Positions 11,364-23,800 of a DNA stretch of 64,000 nucleotides are shown here, piece by piece. A model generated the notes under the pieces. It worked only from the letters and a program-made list of their open reading frames with translations, searched no databases and was not told the DNA's origin. The stretch's first letter is position 1, and every line of letters begins with the position of its first letter. A program made the position numbers and the translations under genes. Origin of the DNA: Bimastos eiseni (taxonomy: Eukaryota > Annelida > Clitellata > Crassiclitellata > Lumbricidae). Location: contig OY365811.1 of the NCBI GenBank assembly GCA_959347315.1, forward strand, positions 32,849,406-32,913,405, read 5' to 3'.

Positions 11364-11809
11364 CTAATAGTCCTCATCCTCATTTTCCAGGACCACCTTC
11401 CCTTTGGTCGTCTGGTGGCTGGTGGTAGTCACGATCCTCCTCTTGACAACCTCTCCGTTCTCCAGCGTTTCATCAAATTCCTGAACATTCATCGATGGCT
11501 CGCCTGTGCCGCTGCTGCCCTGAAGCTCCGGGTCGACGACGTCCAGCTGGCGAAGGACCTCTTCCGCCTGCTCCTTGCTCTCGGGCAGTTCGTCCTCCGG
11601 GCCTTCCATAACCACTCGCTGAACGATGCGCTGCTTCTGCTGCGTGACGATTGTCTTGCGCTTCACGACTGTTCCATCATCAAGAACCTCTTCTGTCTCC
11701 TGGATGTCTGTCTCCAACTCGGGAAGTCCCTGTTGCGTATCCGTGTAGATTCTCAACGATCCTATCTCCTGGTCATCATGTGTTGTTGATGGGTCCAGGA
11801 AATAATCTG
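11364..11809 (-). CDS. Ank: ankyrin last exon: C-terminal domain and stop
   Basis: 147 residues and TAG. Carries two related motifs, [19 protein letters not shown] and [18 protein letters not shown], like the '[20 protein letters not shown]' tail motif of vertebrate ankyrins. The end is [12 protein letters not shown]. The acceptor is a tandem CAGCAG: use of the second AG would drop one alanine and keep frame. Confidence 0.93.
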
Positions 11810-14800
11810 CTGTTAATTTTTAAAAATAACAATGCTATTCGTAACTTGAAAGTTTCGTCCTATCAGTCAAACATGTCCTTACAATTGCCTTTTAATATCT
11901 GTGGTCTCAGCCAAAGACTTCTGTAAAGAACCATTGTCATACCAAACAAGGCATCAACTGACATCGTGAAGGCTTGACAAGTGTGACACTTTGCCTTCCT
12001 GCTACAACTAACGCTCGGTACTTTTAAGTGCTCAATGCGAGAGACTTAGTGCACAGCAATCATTGGTGCACAAACATACATGTACCAGAGTGTACCAAAT
12101 GAAGTACAAATTTCCCTGTTGCTCAAAATCTCTTTATAAACTTGTTTGTTAATCGTATTAGGTCTCGCCTAGTCCGATACACACTTGTATCATCCAAGCA
12201 CAGTTATGTTAAATAATTTTTTAGCCATCGTCTTTTAAAGCTGTCTAGATTCTTTATATTTAATATATAAATGTACACTTGTATCTTTTAAAACGCAGAG
12301 TAATCCTTAAGGACTGATTGCACATACAAGATTTACCTTGGCTGGAAGGTTCTTCTTCAGTTACTCCAAAGGGACTATTTTCAACAACTTGATCTGGATA
12401 ACTCTCAGTCCGTTGATCACGATTCGTTTCAACCAATCTGTCTGGAAAAGTTTCAGCATCTCGATTTGGAAAACCTTCAACCTGTCTCTCAGGACTACTT
12501 TCCGTCCATCTTTCATGACTGCTCTCAGCCAGTCTTTCAGCTGCTCTATCTGGAAAACTTTCACCCAAGCTATCTGGACTACCCGAATTTCCAGGCAATC
12601 TATCCTGAATACGTTCATCAACGAATTGATGCTTTACGTCGTCATCCACAAAATCCTCGTCGTACGAAACAACTGGTCTGTCATTAGTAAAATCCCGCTG
12701 GCTTTCATTTATTATTTCAGGTTGAAATCTTGTCTCTGGACTGCTTTCTAATGTGACCTGAGGCTCCGGTTCCTGCTCCGTCGGCTGTGACCGAAGGCCT
12801 GGAAATACATCGCTAGTCATCGGTGTCTCATATGTCGGCTCGACCACACTTGCCATTCCTATGTAAATTAAACAAAGTTTCTCTGCTGTAATAATGAATT
12901 TCTAGGGCAGCACAACACAGTACTTAAGGGCGCCTTTGCATGCATAAACACACTTAACAGTGGCACACATAACAACAGTATATAACGCAATAGCGTGATT
13001 ATGTAAAGCAGCGTTCCCCAATCTTTTTTGGCCGTGGAACCCTTTTGATCACAAAATTTATTTACGTGGAACCCCGTCCAAAACTAAACATATTCTGTTG
13101 TAGGTATAAATGCTTTAGAATGCAGACAAGATTAGGTCTAGATTAGATTAATAACAACAGAAATATCGATGACAATGACGAATGAAATCTCTTTCATAGA
13201 AAGTTATACACAGATTTTAAGGAAAAAGCCTCCATTTGTTGACACTAAATGGTTTCCGCAGAACCCTTGGCTTCATCTCATGGAACCCCTGGGTTCCACG
13301 GAACACAGTTTGGGAAACGCTGATGTAAAGTAAGATTAATCAAATGCTGTGCAACAGTTTTCCTCTCCTCTTCTTCTGGTGGTGAACTCAGGCTGAGTGT
13401 GGTCGTGTCAATCATGCGATGACAGGTTGCTCTTTTTCCAGATGTTCCCCATGCCTCACGAGGGTTGGCAGATTCTTCTCCACAACCCTAGTCCTAATGG
13501 TCCACAGTTTGCCACGTTACCTGCTCCAGTCGTTTAGACCGCACTGAAACTAACAAAGCTCTTTCGTGGTATATGTCTTCCCAACATCCATAAGGTAATT
13601 GTCTTATTCTACCAAAATACGACAATGCGTACACCACCTCCTGTAGTTGTCAAAAGCACATAGCCAAAGAGGTGAGGATTGTGGATTTATCCCGGCCAAA
13701 GACCTTGGCCTCCCTGCCCATAACTTCTAGTGCCAGAAGTAATACACCATCAGTGACTTCCTATACAACACAATCGCAATCCACAAATTTCTTAAGCGGT
13801 ACTTATAAGCAAAGCACAGGACACCAGCATTATTCATCAGTCAAGGTTGAGTCGGGAATGCTCCGGAGTAGTAACCTTGAAAGGCACTATATAAATTCTT
13901 GCAAGAAAGAATGAATGGACGTTCCCTGCCTTAGGAGAAGATTCTTCACATTACCCAAATTGCTATTGTGGCCCATGCCAATTTGGTTACCGTGCACCAC
14001 ATTTATTTACTTATTAAATTATTCATGATTAATTATTGCAGGCAAGTGATGTTAAGTATGTAAGTAAGTACTCAATAAAGAAATGAATAATTCATAGGCT
14101 GCAGTGTGTATGTTTACAGACCCTGTTCGATTGACATCATGGCCATTCTGATTTCCTGTTCGTCAGTCACTGGTTGGAGGTTGCGCATCGACTTCAGGAT
14201 GACATCTTCACGACCGATTCGCTTCAGCGCTCGTTCCAGTTCGTTGCCCGATGCCAGATTTTTCTTCTGCTGCACCCATAGGTGCAACATGACTAAACAC
14301 TATTTTGAAGAAAAACAAACAGAAAATGGACTAAAGACAATCTTTGGACACAATGAAATCCTAATCTCTAAATGTCTTGCACGTAATCTAAAAGTTCAGC
14401 ATCGACACCACTCCATACAATAACAGCCCATACATTTAGCAGTATAAATGTAAGTATGCATAAATGTTAAGAACATTTTGATACAATTTGAAAATGTGTG
14501 ATAGCCAGAATCAAATGCAACAGCATGCATAAGTAATAGAATATTGTCCTCCTCTACCTATCAGTAGGGAAGACCGATCGGCGTTTTTAAGCCAGCCCAT
14601 AGCGTGCAGACGCGTCAATTGCGGTTGAGTAGAGTCAGACACAAGGCGCACTGTCCTATCCTCACCCCATCCTGTTCCTCTGCCTCTTCTCTCCTGTTTT
14701 AATTATAGTTTATCTCACTGGCATGCATGTCCATTGTCCAGACATGCCAAAGCATATCATAAATACAGATACGCCATTATCCCAATGCCTTTACTAACCT

Positions 14801-17800
14801 TCTCACTGGGTGAATCGGAATCACTCGTATTCTTATCCACGTCCTTCCTATCGACTCCTAATTCATTGGCCAGAGCCACCCAATCGTCCTCAACAGCATC
14901 TGCGATGCTCGTCAGGCGTAGTTCCGCTCGATCGACGAATTTAGAACCTAAAACATCAACAAGAATGCGGCAATTAACAACAAGCAGAGCTCAATGTGTC
15001 CAAACATTAAAGAATAACAAGCAACATGGAGAATTTGTTGATCTTCTGGATCTTAGTCAGTATGTCTAGTTTTACGTGTGCCGCCATCCGTTGATGCCTC
15101 TTGCCGCATGTGGTCAATCGGTACGAGCATTTGGCCAGCAATGTGAAGAGTATGGATTCGAGTTTCATCAGAGGTAATCACTGCGTAGGGGATCTTGAGC
15201 AATTTCTTTGCTCACAGTTGGTCAGCACCCTATGTCACATACATATTCATGTATGCAGAGTGTATGTATGCATGCACAGAGCAACATCCTGCTCCCAATA
15301 CTAAAGGATGGCGAACGCTTGACGCATAAGCAATTTTAAAGAGAAAACTTTCTCCCACTTTTATCAACCCCAACAATTCCCACTTACTCTCGATGTCTTG
15401 GAAAATAAGACGAGAGTGACAGAGCTCCAATCCGGGAGTGATGCCGTCAGGGGTTCTCTTCACCGGACGAGGCTCTGTGTCGATCTCTGGAAGGGTAACA
15501 GTGAGCACACAGGCAGGAAGCAGACGTTGCTCGGAGGTCAGAGGCTTTCCTTCAGGCACGAAGAGCACCTGTCCGCTAGGGTCGGCCTTCGGGTCCTTCA
15601 GGCGGACGAGAAAGTGGAGCCGGTTTTCATGGAACGCATGGAAGTTGAGTAATAGCTGCTCGTCAGTCTTGAGCACAGGTTCAAGGTTTCCAGCGACATC
15701 GACATTCAAAGGCTTGCCTTCATAGACCTAAGAAAAAAGGGAAGTAAACAACACCAATCACATATAATCATAGAATAATAAATTTCATTCACATGAATAA
15801 GATTATTGAAAGACTTTGCTCATATATTAAAAAATGATACTGTCAGTCACTTACTGGAGTAGGAAGCTTAACAGAACTAACATATGGTGGTGGAAATAAT
15901 CATTGCATCACCCTGTGATCAAAGCTAGATGCAGTACAACGAAATATTAGGACATAATGAGTAGAACCAACGAATTAATTTATCCTTGCATCGACCAACA
16001 AAGTTGAACAGACATTCCTGAAAAATGTAAATGACTGATTTAATGCTTGTTTACATAATAATTTGAGTGACATTACTAAATAACTGACTTTATAAGTGTT
16101 AAACCAATTTTTAGCTTTTTGCAGGATGATGTAAAAATGATTTCCACCAGTGTACTGCTACCATGAAAAGTCAAATTCATTTGGTGGTACCTCAATATCC
16201 TTGCTCCGTGCAATCTCCTTGAAGTACTGTTCCTTCTCGAGAGTCTTTTCTAGTTTGTCGTCCGTTAGGCAGAAAGCACGGAGTCGTGCTTCCGCCGGAT
16301 TGCGACGTCGGCCAAATATTGCAAACTTTGCAACCAGTGGAACCGAAACCGCCTCACGGAACAGATCGTTGGCCATCCGAGCGCATCCATTAATATTCTG
16401 GCAGTCCATCAACCAGAATCTATGAACAGAGTTAAAAAGTGACACAGAGTTAACTGGGAAAACAACAGTTCATTCTGGTCTTTCGAGTGAACTTTAGTGT
16501 AATGACCCTACTGTTGAAAGTTTTAAAGCACACTTGGGACATAGAGTAACAGACAACACACTGGGGTAAAGATCTGAGGAACCAAGTTCGATGCCTGTAT
16601 CCCGGTAAGGTTGACTAGTCTTTTTTTCGCTAGGCACGTTGGATAAATTAGATGCATAACTTAATGGTGACTTGCATGGCTGCCGACAATTAAATCTGAC
16701 TGCTGAAAACTTGTCATCATTCGTTCACACTGAACTTGTAATCATACTGCACCGTTGTCAGTTTGAAAATAAAACAAATAAAATCATAATTATTTTTATT
16801 TGTCATAATCGTCAAATTCCTAAAGGCTACTCTAAACTCAAGTGTTTTTATCAAAGCTGTGTCAAACGACAGAGCTTGTCCAGAGATGGTTAATGGAAGT
16901 CTTGAGTCCGCTTGCCAGACTGAGACTGACTGACAAGAGCAGTGTAATAAGTGCAGTTAATGAATAAGAAACGGATTCTGCGTAGACTGGTGTCGAAGAA
17001 GACCGACCTGGCTGAAACGGTTGTAGTAAACGACACACAATCGTTGCTCAGAGTCAAAGGACTCGATCCCGTTATATCTTCCCACTGAGATGGAGCCACT
17101 CCACCTGTGGAAGACGACCAGAGATCCATTTCAATCAGATTGTACATACGACATGTGCTATTCATCCAAACACAAGTACATCTATGCACAGCATAAGAGT
17201 TATGGTAACACATTGACCACTGGCCAGCCACAATACTTAGAACTGGTCATAATGGTTTCACACTAATTATTATTTAATTAGGTCATATGATTGTCTGTCT
17301 CTGGTCATATGGAAGTTACTTTAAAGCGGGTATCACTTTTTGTCAACTATGCCGAGACCGTCTATATCGAATCGTCAAAATAGCCGATACCACATATACC
17401 TGATTGTTGAAAGGGCCAATACCGATAACAAAACCAATAATTACTTTAACATAAAATATTTTTGCTCTTTTATGTTTTGTTATGAATATTGTGCAAAAAA
17501 TAATCAGCTTTATTTCAGCATTTTCACTGGCCGCAGTTGGACGTTGAGGACGATCCAGTACATGGTATAGTTAAGGCATCTGCCATCTGGCAAGTAGCAG
17601 GCCGACAAAATCAAGAAACATTTTTACATAACCACCGATTATTGCTACTGACGCAGATTTTTAGAATAATTAGTAGATTGTTAAAATAATTAATCGGCCT
17701 GGTTACGCATATGGCTGTTTAATCGGCACAGTTTTAAATTAATGTGCAACATGGCTGTTGCAGTCGCTAGACCAAGATATTGGAATCCTCCCTCTATATC

Positions 17801-20800
17801 TGTCCGATTTTCTCAGTCGCCTATGCCATTTTCTACTTAAGTGTCACCTTTTCCAAATAACTTATCCTCAAAATGGCTATAGCTCTGTTTATTTATATAG
17901 CTCTGTAAATAATTGAACTGATCCTCAGGATATTGACTGACCTCATTGGTTATGGAGCATCATCAGTGAATACTTTGTTCATTAGACGTTGCCACAGTAG
18001 GCATACAAAATTAATAATAGTGCATAATAATAATATTATTGTTATAATAATAATAATTCTACTGATAATAATAATAATAATTCTAATGATAATAATAAGA
18101 AGAAAAGTAATAAAAAAGGGTTGGCACTGATAAAAAATTAATCAATTAATCTTAGAAAACTTCAATTAATCGATTAAGTAGATAATTTTGGTAAATAAAG
18201 CATGAAAAACAGTTAAAAATGAAGTCACTGAGTCTGTTACTACTTTCTGTTCACAAACAACTTCATTATTCAAACTGTTTATTGCAATAAAGACAGTTAA
18301 GATTATCCCCATCTTCGACATTTCCATCAGAATTAACATTAAATGCAAAATGCTTGCTTAATTTTCCACTCGAATTGTTTGACATCATTATTGTTTTCAA
18401 CATTGCTTACTTGGGATTTGGACCACTGGACATCATGAAATAAGTCAAACAAACTAAGCGCAGATTTGTACACAAGTCCATGAATAGATGAGACTTCTGC
18501 CTTGAACTTACCGACCAGACTGCACAGAAGTCTAAGCGTTGGGCTTCCCGCACTGTGTCGACCCTTGGTGCCTGACTCTGAGACCGGCATTGGGATGGTG
18601 ATGGCTATTGGCTGGTGGAATTTGCGATGTCTCGGCTCAATTGTTACAACTGGACTGACTGCTACACTATTGTCCTCCAGCGTCTTCTTCACCAGCTCCC
18701 TGTCTATTGGTTGAGTCTGTAAAATATATTCATTCACATTTACACACTACACATACATGTGGCATACACGAATGATACAATACAATACAATACAACTGAT
18801 ATTTGAAGCCACCTTGTACAACTTTACACCATAGAACCAGAAACACTCTATAATCATTAATAGACATTGGAAAAGCATGCACAAGCAAATAATCAAAAAG
18901 TAATTTCATATCAATGACATCAAAGACCAGCTGTCTGTCTGTCCCATCCTATAAACTCCATTGTTTGCTTCCCATTGTCTTTTCCACAATATCTATTGTA
19001 TGCTTCCATGCAATTTCACACATTGACTGGTGGTCATAGCGACGGAATTTCTTATCGCCAGGTTATGAGAACACTTCTCTTTCATGTTAAACAAAGAAAA
19101 TCTCATCTCTTTCCAGATATTTGCAATTCCGAGGTACATGGTAACTTAGCATTCAAAAATTATAGGTGTCTGATTAATAATAATATAATTACAGCTATCA
19201 GACCACACCTTTAAGGACTGTTTCTAACTGACATATTAACTAAATGAGCAATTACTTGTAATTTGAAAGAAAAAAACGAGTCCATGATACAATTCAGAAC
19301 TACTGACTCAACAGTAGAACAAGATAGCACGTTGCACAGCAGTAGTCAAGTCAACTCCAATCCTAGATGGACTGGAAGAAATTAAGTTGCAACAAACCTG
19401 AAGTCCAATTTTGATGGCCTTTGTGAGTGCACCCTCTGGGAACTGAGCCTGAACCTGAGGCACAACAGACGACACGATGACTCCTCCCTTTGGACCGAGG
19501 GTCTTCACATCCTGACGAATACGCGTCACAATCGCAAAGTAGCACGGAAGGCTGTCAGTTAGTATACGAGCAATGTTCCTCTGGTAGAGCTTCTCTGCAC
19601 TTTCCAAGTCTAATGATAAACCACAAGATAATCAATTCAATATATTTACGCTTATGCACATACGTTACGCATGTATGCTTATTCGTATGATTCAAGAGTG
19701 GTAACTGGAACGTAAGTCTTCTTGTCTTCTTGTTATTACTATCATGTAACAGTACACACTGGTATGCAAGCAGTTACATACATGCAGCAGAATGTAATTT
19801 TGATGCCACTTTGGGACCATACAAAGCAACACATGAGAAAAATGTGAATCTTAATCAATAACTGCAGAACAGAACTTGTAGTATAATGTACAATAATGTT
19901 TTGGGTCATAAAAAAATTGCAGAATGCATATGCACGCATGTATATTACATGTATCTTTAATCATGACCTGCTCTCATAAACACAGCATAACAATAAAAAA
20001 TGTATTTCACAACAAATGTATTTATTTAGCCCATCAATTAAGGCCTTACAGTCAATCACTCACCAGGAACTGAGTCTGAATAATTTCAAATATTTTCATA
20101 AAAGGCTAAACAAATTTCAATGCTTCTCAAACTAGGTCAAAATACCCAGAGGCTAAAATGATTAAAGCCAATATTAACTGCTGAACTGGATGGAATAAGC
20201 CACACGATGCTATTCACGAGCATTTCACCTGGAAAGCTTTTTCCGAGGGCCTGTCTGACTGACTCATCCGTTGCAATCATCGGATGTTCGCTCCAAGTAA
20301 GTCCGTTGTCGCTGCGCAAGATTGTGATCTCACGATCCTTGTGTTGGATCGAAGCAAAGTGTGGAACCTCAAGCACCACTGGCCTAAAAAGCACAATGTC
20401 ACACAATTATCACTAAACAGCTTTACATTGAACACAGTGTTAAGGAAGCTTTGCTGAAAATGTATATATCTGCTGTATATATCTGTTGTATATATCTGCT
20501 GTATTTATCTGTTGGATTTATCTGTTGTATTTATCTGTTGTATTTATCTGTTGTATTTATCTGTTGTATTTATCTGTTGTATTTATCTGTTGTATATATC
20601 TGCTGTATTTATCTGTTGTATATATCTGTTGTATATATCTGTTGTATATATCTGTTGTATTTATCTGTTGTATATATCTTGTATATATCTGTTGGATTTA
20701 TCTGTTGTATTTATCTGTTGTATTTATCTGTTGTATTTATCTGTTGTATATATCTGTTGGATTTATCTGTTGTATATATCTGTTGTATATATCTGCTTTA

Positions 20801-23800
20801 TATATCTGTTGTATATATCTGTTGTATTTATCTGTTGTATTTATCTGTTGTATATATCTGTTGTATATATCTGTTGTATATATCTGCTTTATATATCTGT
20901 TGTATATATCTGTTGTATTTATCTGTTGTATTTATCTGTTGTATTTATCTGTTGGATTTATCTGTTGTATTTATCTGTTGTATTTATCTGTTGGATTTAT
21001 CTGTTGGATATATCTGTTGTATTTATCTGTTGTATTTATCTGTTGTATATATCTGTTGTATATATCTGTTGTATATATCTGTTGTATTTATCTGTTGTAT
21101 ATATCTGTTGTATATATCTGTTGTATATATCTGTTGTATTTATCTGTTGTATATATCTGTTGTATATATCTGTTATATATATCTGTTGTATTTATCTGTT
21201 GTATTTATCTGTTGTATTTATCTGTTGTATATATCTGCTGTATTTATCTGTTGTATATATCTATTGTATATATCTGTTGGATTTATCTGTTGTATTTATC
21301 TGTTGTATTTATCTGTTGTATATATCTGTTGGATTTATCTGCTGTATTTAACTGTTGTATTTATCTGTTGTATTTATCTGTTGTATATATCTGTTGTATT
21401 TATCTGCTGTATTTATCTGTTGTATATATCTGTTGTATATATCTGTTGTATATATCTGTTGTATATATCTGTTGTATATATCTGTTGTATATATCTGTTG
21501 TATATATCTGTTGTATATATCTGCTGTATTTATCTGTTGTATATATCTGTTGTATATATCTGTTGTATTTATCTGTTGTATTTATCTGTTGTATTTATCT
21601 GTTGTATATATCTGCTGTATTTATCTGTTGTATATATCTGTTGTATATATCTGTTGGATTTATCTGTTGTATTTATCTGTTGTATATATCTGTTGTATAT
21701 ATCTGTTGTATATATCTGTTGTATATATCTGTTGTATATATCTGCTGTATTTATCTGTTGTATATATCTGTTGTATATATCTGTTGGATTTATCTGTTGT
21801 ATTTATCTGTTGTATTTATCTGTTGTATATATCTGTTGGATTTATCTGCTGTATTTATCTGTTGTATTTATCTGTTGTATATATCTGTTGTATATATCTG
21901 TTGTATATATCTGTTGTATTTATCTGCTGTATATATCTGTTGTATTTATCTGTTGTATTTATCTGTTGTATTTATCTGTTGGATTTATCTGTTGTATATA
22001 TCTGTTGTATATATCTGTTGTATATATCTGTTGTATATATCTGTTGTATATATCTGTTGTATATATCTGTTGTATATATCTGTTGTATTTATCTGTTGTA
22101 TTTATCTGTTGTATTTATCTGTTGTATATATCTGTTGTATTTATCTGTTGTATTTATCTGTTGTATTTATCTGTTGTATTTATCTGTTGGATTTATCTGT
22201 TGGATTTATCTGTTGTATTTATCTGTTGTATTTATCTGTTGTATTTATCTGTTGTATATATCTGTTGTATATATCTGTTGTATATATCTGTTGTATATAT
22301 CTGTTGTATTTATCTGTTGTATTTATCTGTTGTATTTATCTGTTGTATATATCTGCTGTATTTATCTGTTGTATATATCTGTTGTATATATCTGTTGGAT
22401 TTATCTGTTGTATTTATCTGTTGTATATATCTGTTGTATATATCTGTTGTATATATCTGTTGTATATATCTGTTGTATATATCTGTTGTATATATCTGTT
22501 GTATATATCTGTTGTATTTATCTGTTGTATTTATCTGTTGTATTTATCTGTTGTATATATCTGTTGTATATATCTGTTGTATTTATCTGTTGTATTTATC
22601 TGTTGTATTTATCTGTTGTATATATCTGTTGTATTTATCTGTTGTATTTATCTGTTGTATTTATCTGTTGTATATATCTGTTGTATATATCTGTTGTATA
22701 TATCTGTTGTATTTATCTGTTGTATTTATCTGTTGTATATATCTGTTGTATATATCTGTTGTATATATCTGCTGTATATATCTGTTGTATATATCTGTTG
22801 TATTTATCTGTTGTATTTATCTGTTGTATATATCTGTTGTATTTATCTGTTGTATATATCTGTTGTATATATCTGTTGTATATATCTGTTGTATATATCT
22901 GTCATATGCAAATACATGCAACACATATGTTCATGGATTAATAGGCAGTCATGCCAAAGCGCCCTTGTGAGTCACATAAAGGGTGCTATACAAGTTCTTT
23001 AATATATACATACATACATTAGAAGCGAGAAGTTTACTACACCTAGAGCTAAGCCATTGAGTGGACATAGCCTTACCCAGAGAACTTGATTCCTGCACTA
23101 CCCAACTGTAGGATCCTGGTTGCTAGAGCTTCACCCTCATTCAGTGGAGGAGGGTGTGACAGCTTTTCCTTCTTCACCATCTTGCATATGACTCGAGTCG
23201 GCATGGTTGCCCTGCCAGGGGGAATGACGAGGCGAATTCCCGAATGACGGCCTCCCGTCATCACGCCTCCGCGAGCATCGACCAAGAAACTCACTAAAAA
23301 CCTGCGCAAACAAAAGCGAAACCATAAAACTCCACAGAAAAAATTCTCTCTTTTTGATGATGGGTAGGGGTATCTGTATGGGTCTCCATTTGGGGTTTAT
23401 TGGGCAGATTCAATATATGTTAGGTGCAGCTGCAAACTTACTAGCGGCATATATACATACAATTCTATACATATATGTGAAAAAGAGACAATCTGGATGG
23501 CACGCTGCACCCAGTTACATGCAGAAGAACAATCAACAGAAATTAATGGAACGAGCGTTTCCTGGATTCTGTCATTCATTGGCTGTACTTGACGCTGCCT
23601 CATCGAGGCACATGGAAAAGGAACCCAGGGTAATCAACCCGAAATGAACTAACTTTGGATCCGCATCTCATCTTAGCCCGTGATTGTGCATGCACATTTT
23701 ACAAGCACTTCTTCCCACCTAGTTTGGGCTAGGTGGAAATAATAGAAGCATGATGCTTTTGAGCATTTTCACCAAGCCCAAGCCAAATTGGATAAAAGGA

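Noticed and set aside
11313..11789. + strand 158-codon frame opposite the last ankyrin exon
   Set aside because: Antisense shadow of the ankyrin C-terminal exon, which matches the family in the - frame.
12338..12751. + strand frames opposite the octad-repeat exon
   Set aside because: Shadows of a GC-richer coding exon; no similarity and not spliced to anything.
20451..23002. Three overlapping + strand open frames of 279-839 codons (YLLYLSVV... repeats)
   Set aside because: They are translations of a 13-bp minisatellite that has no stop in any + frame; the array lies antisense in an ankyrin intron. Not genes.
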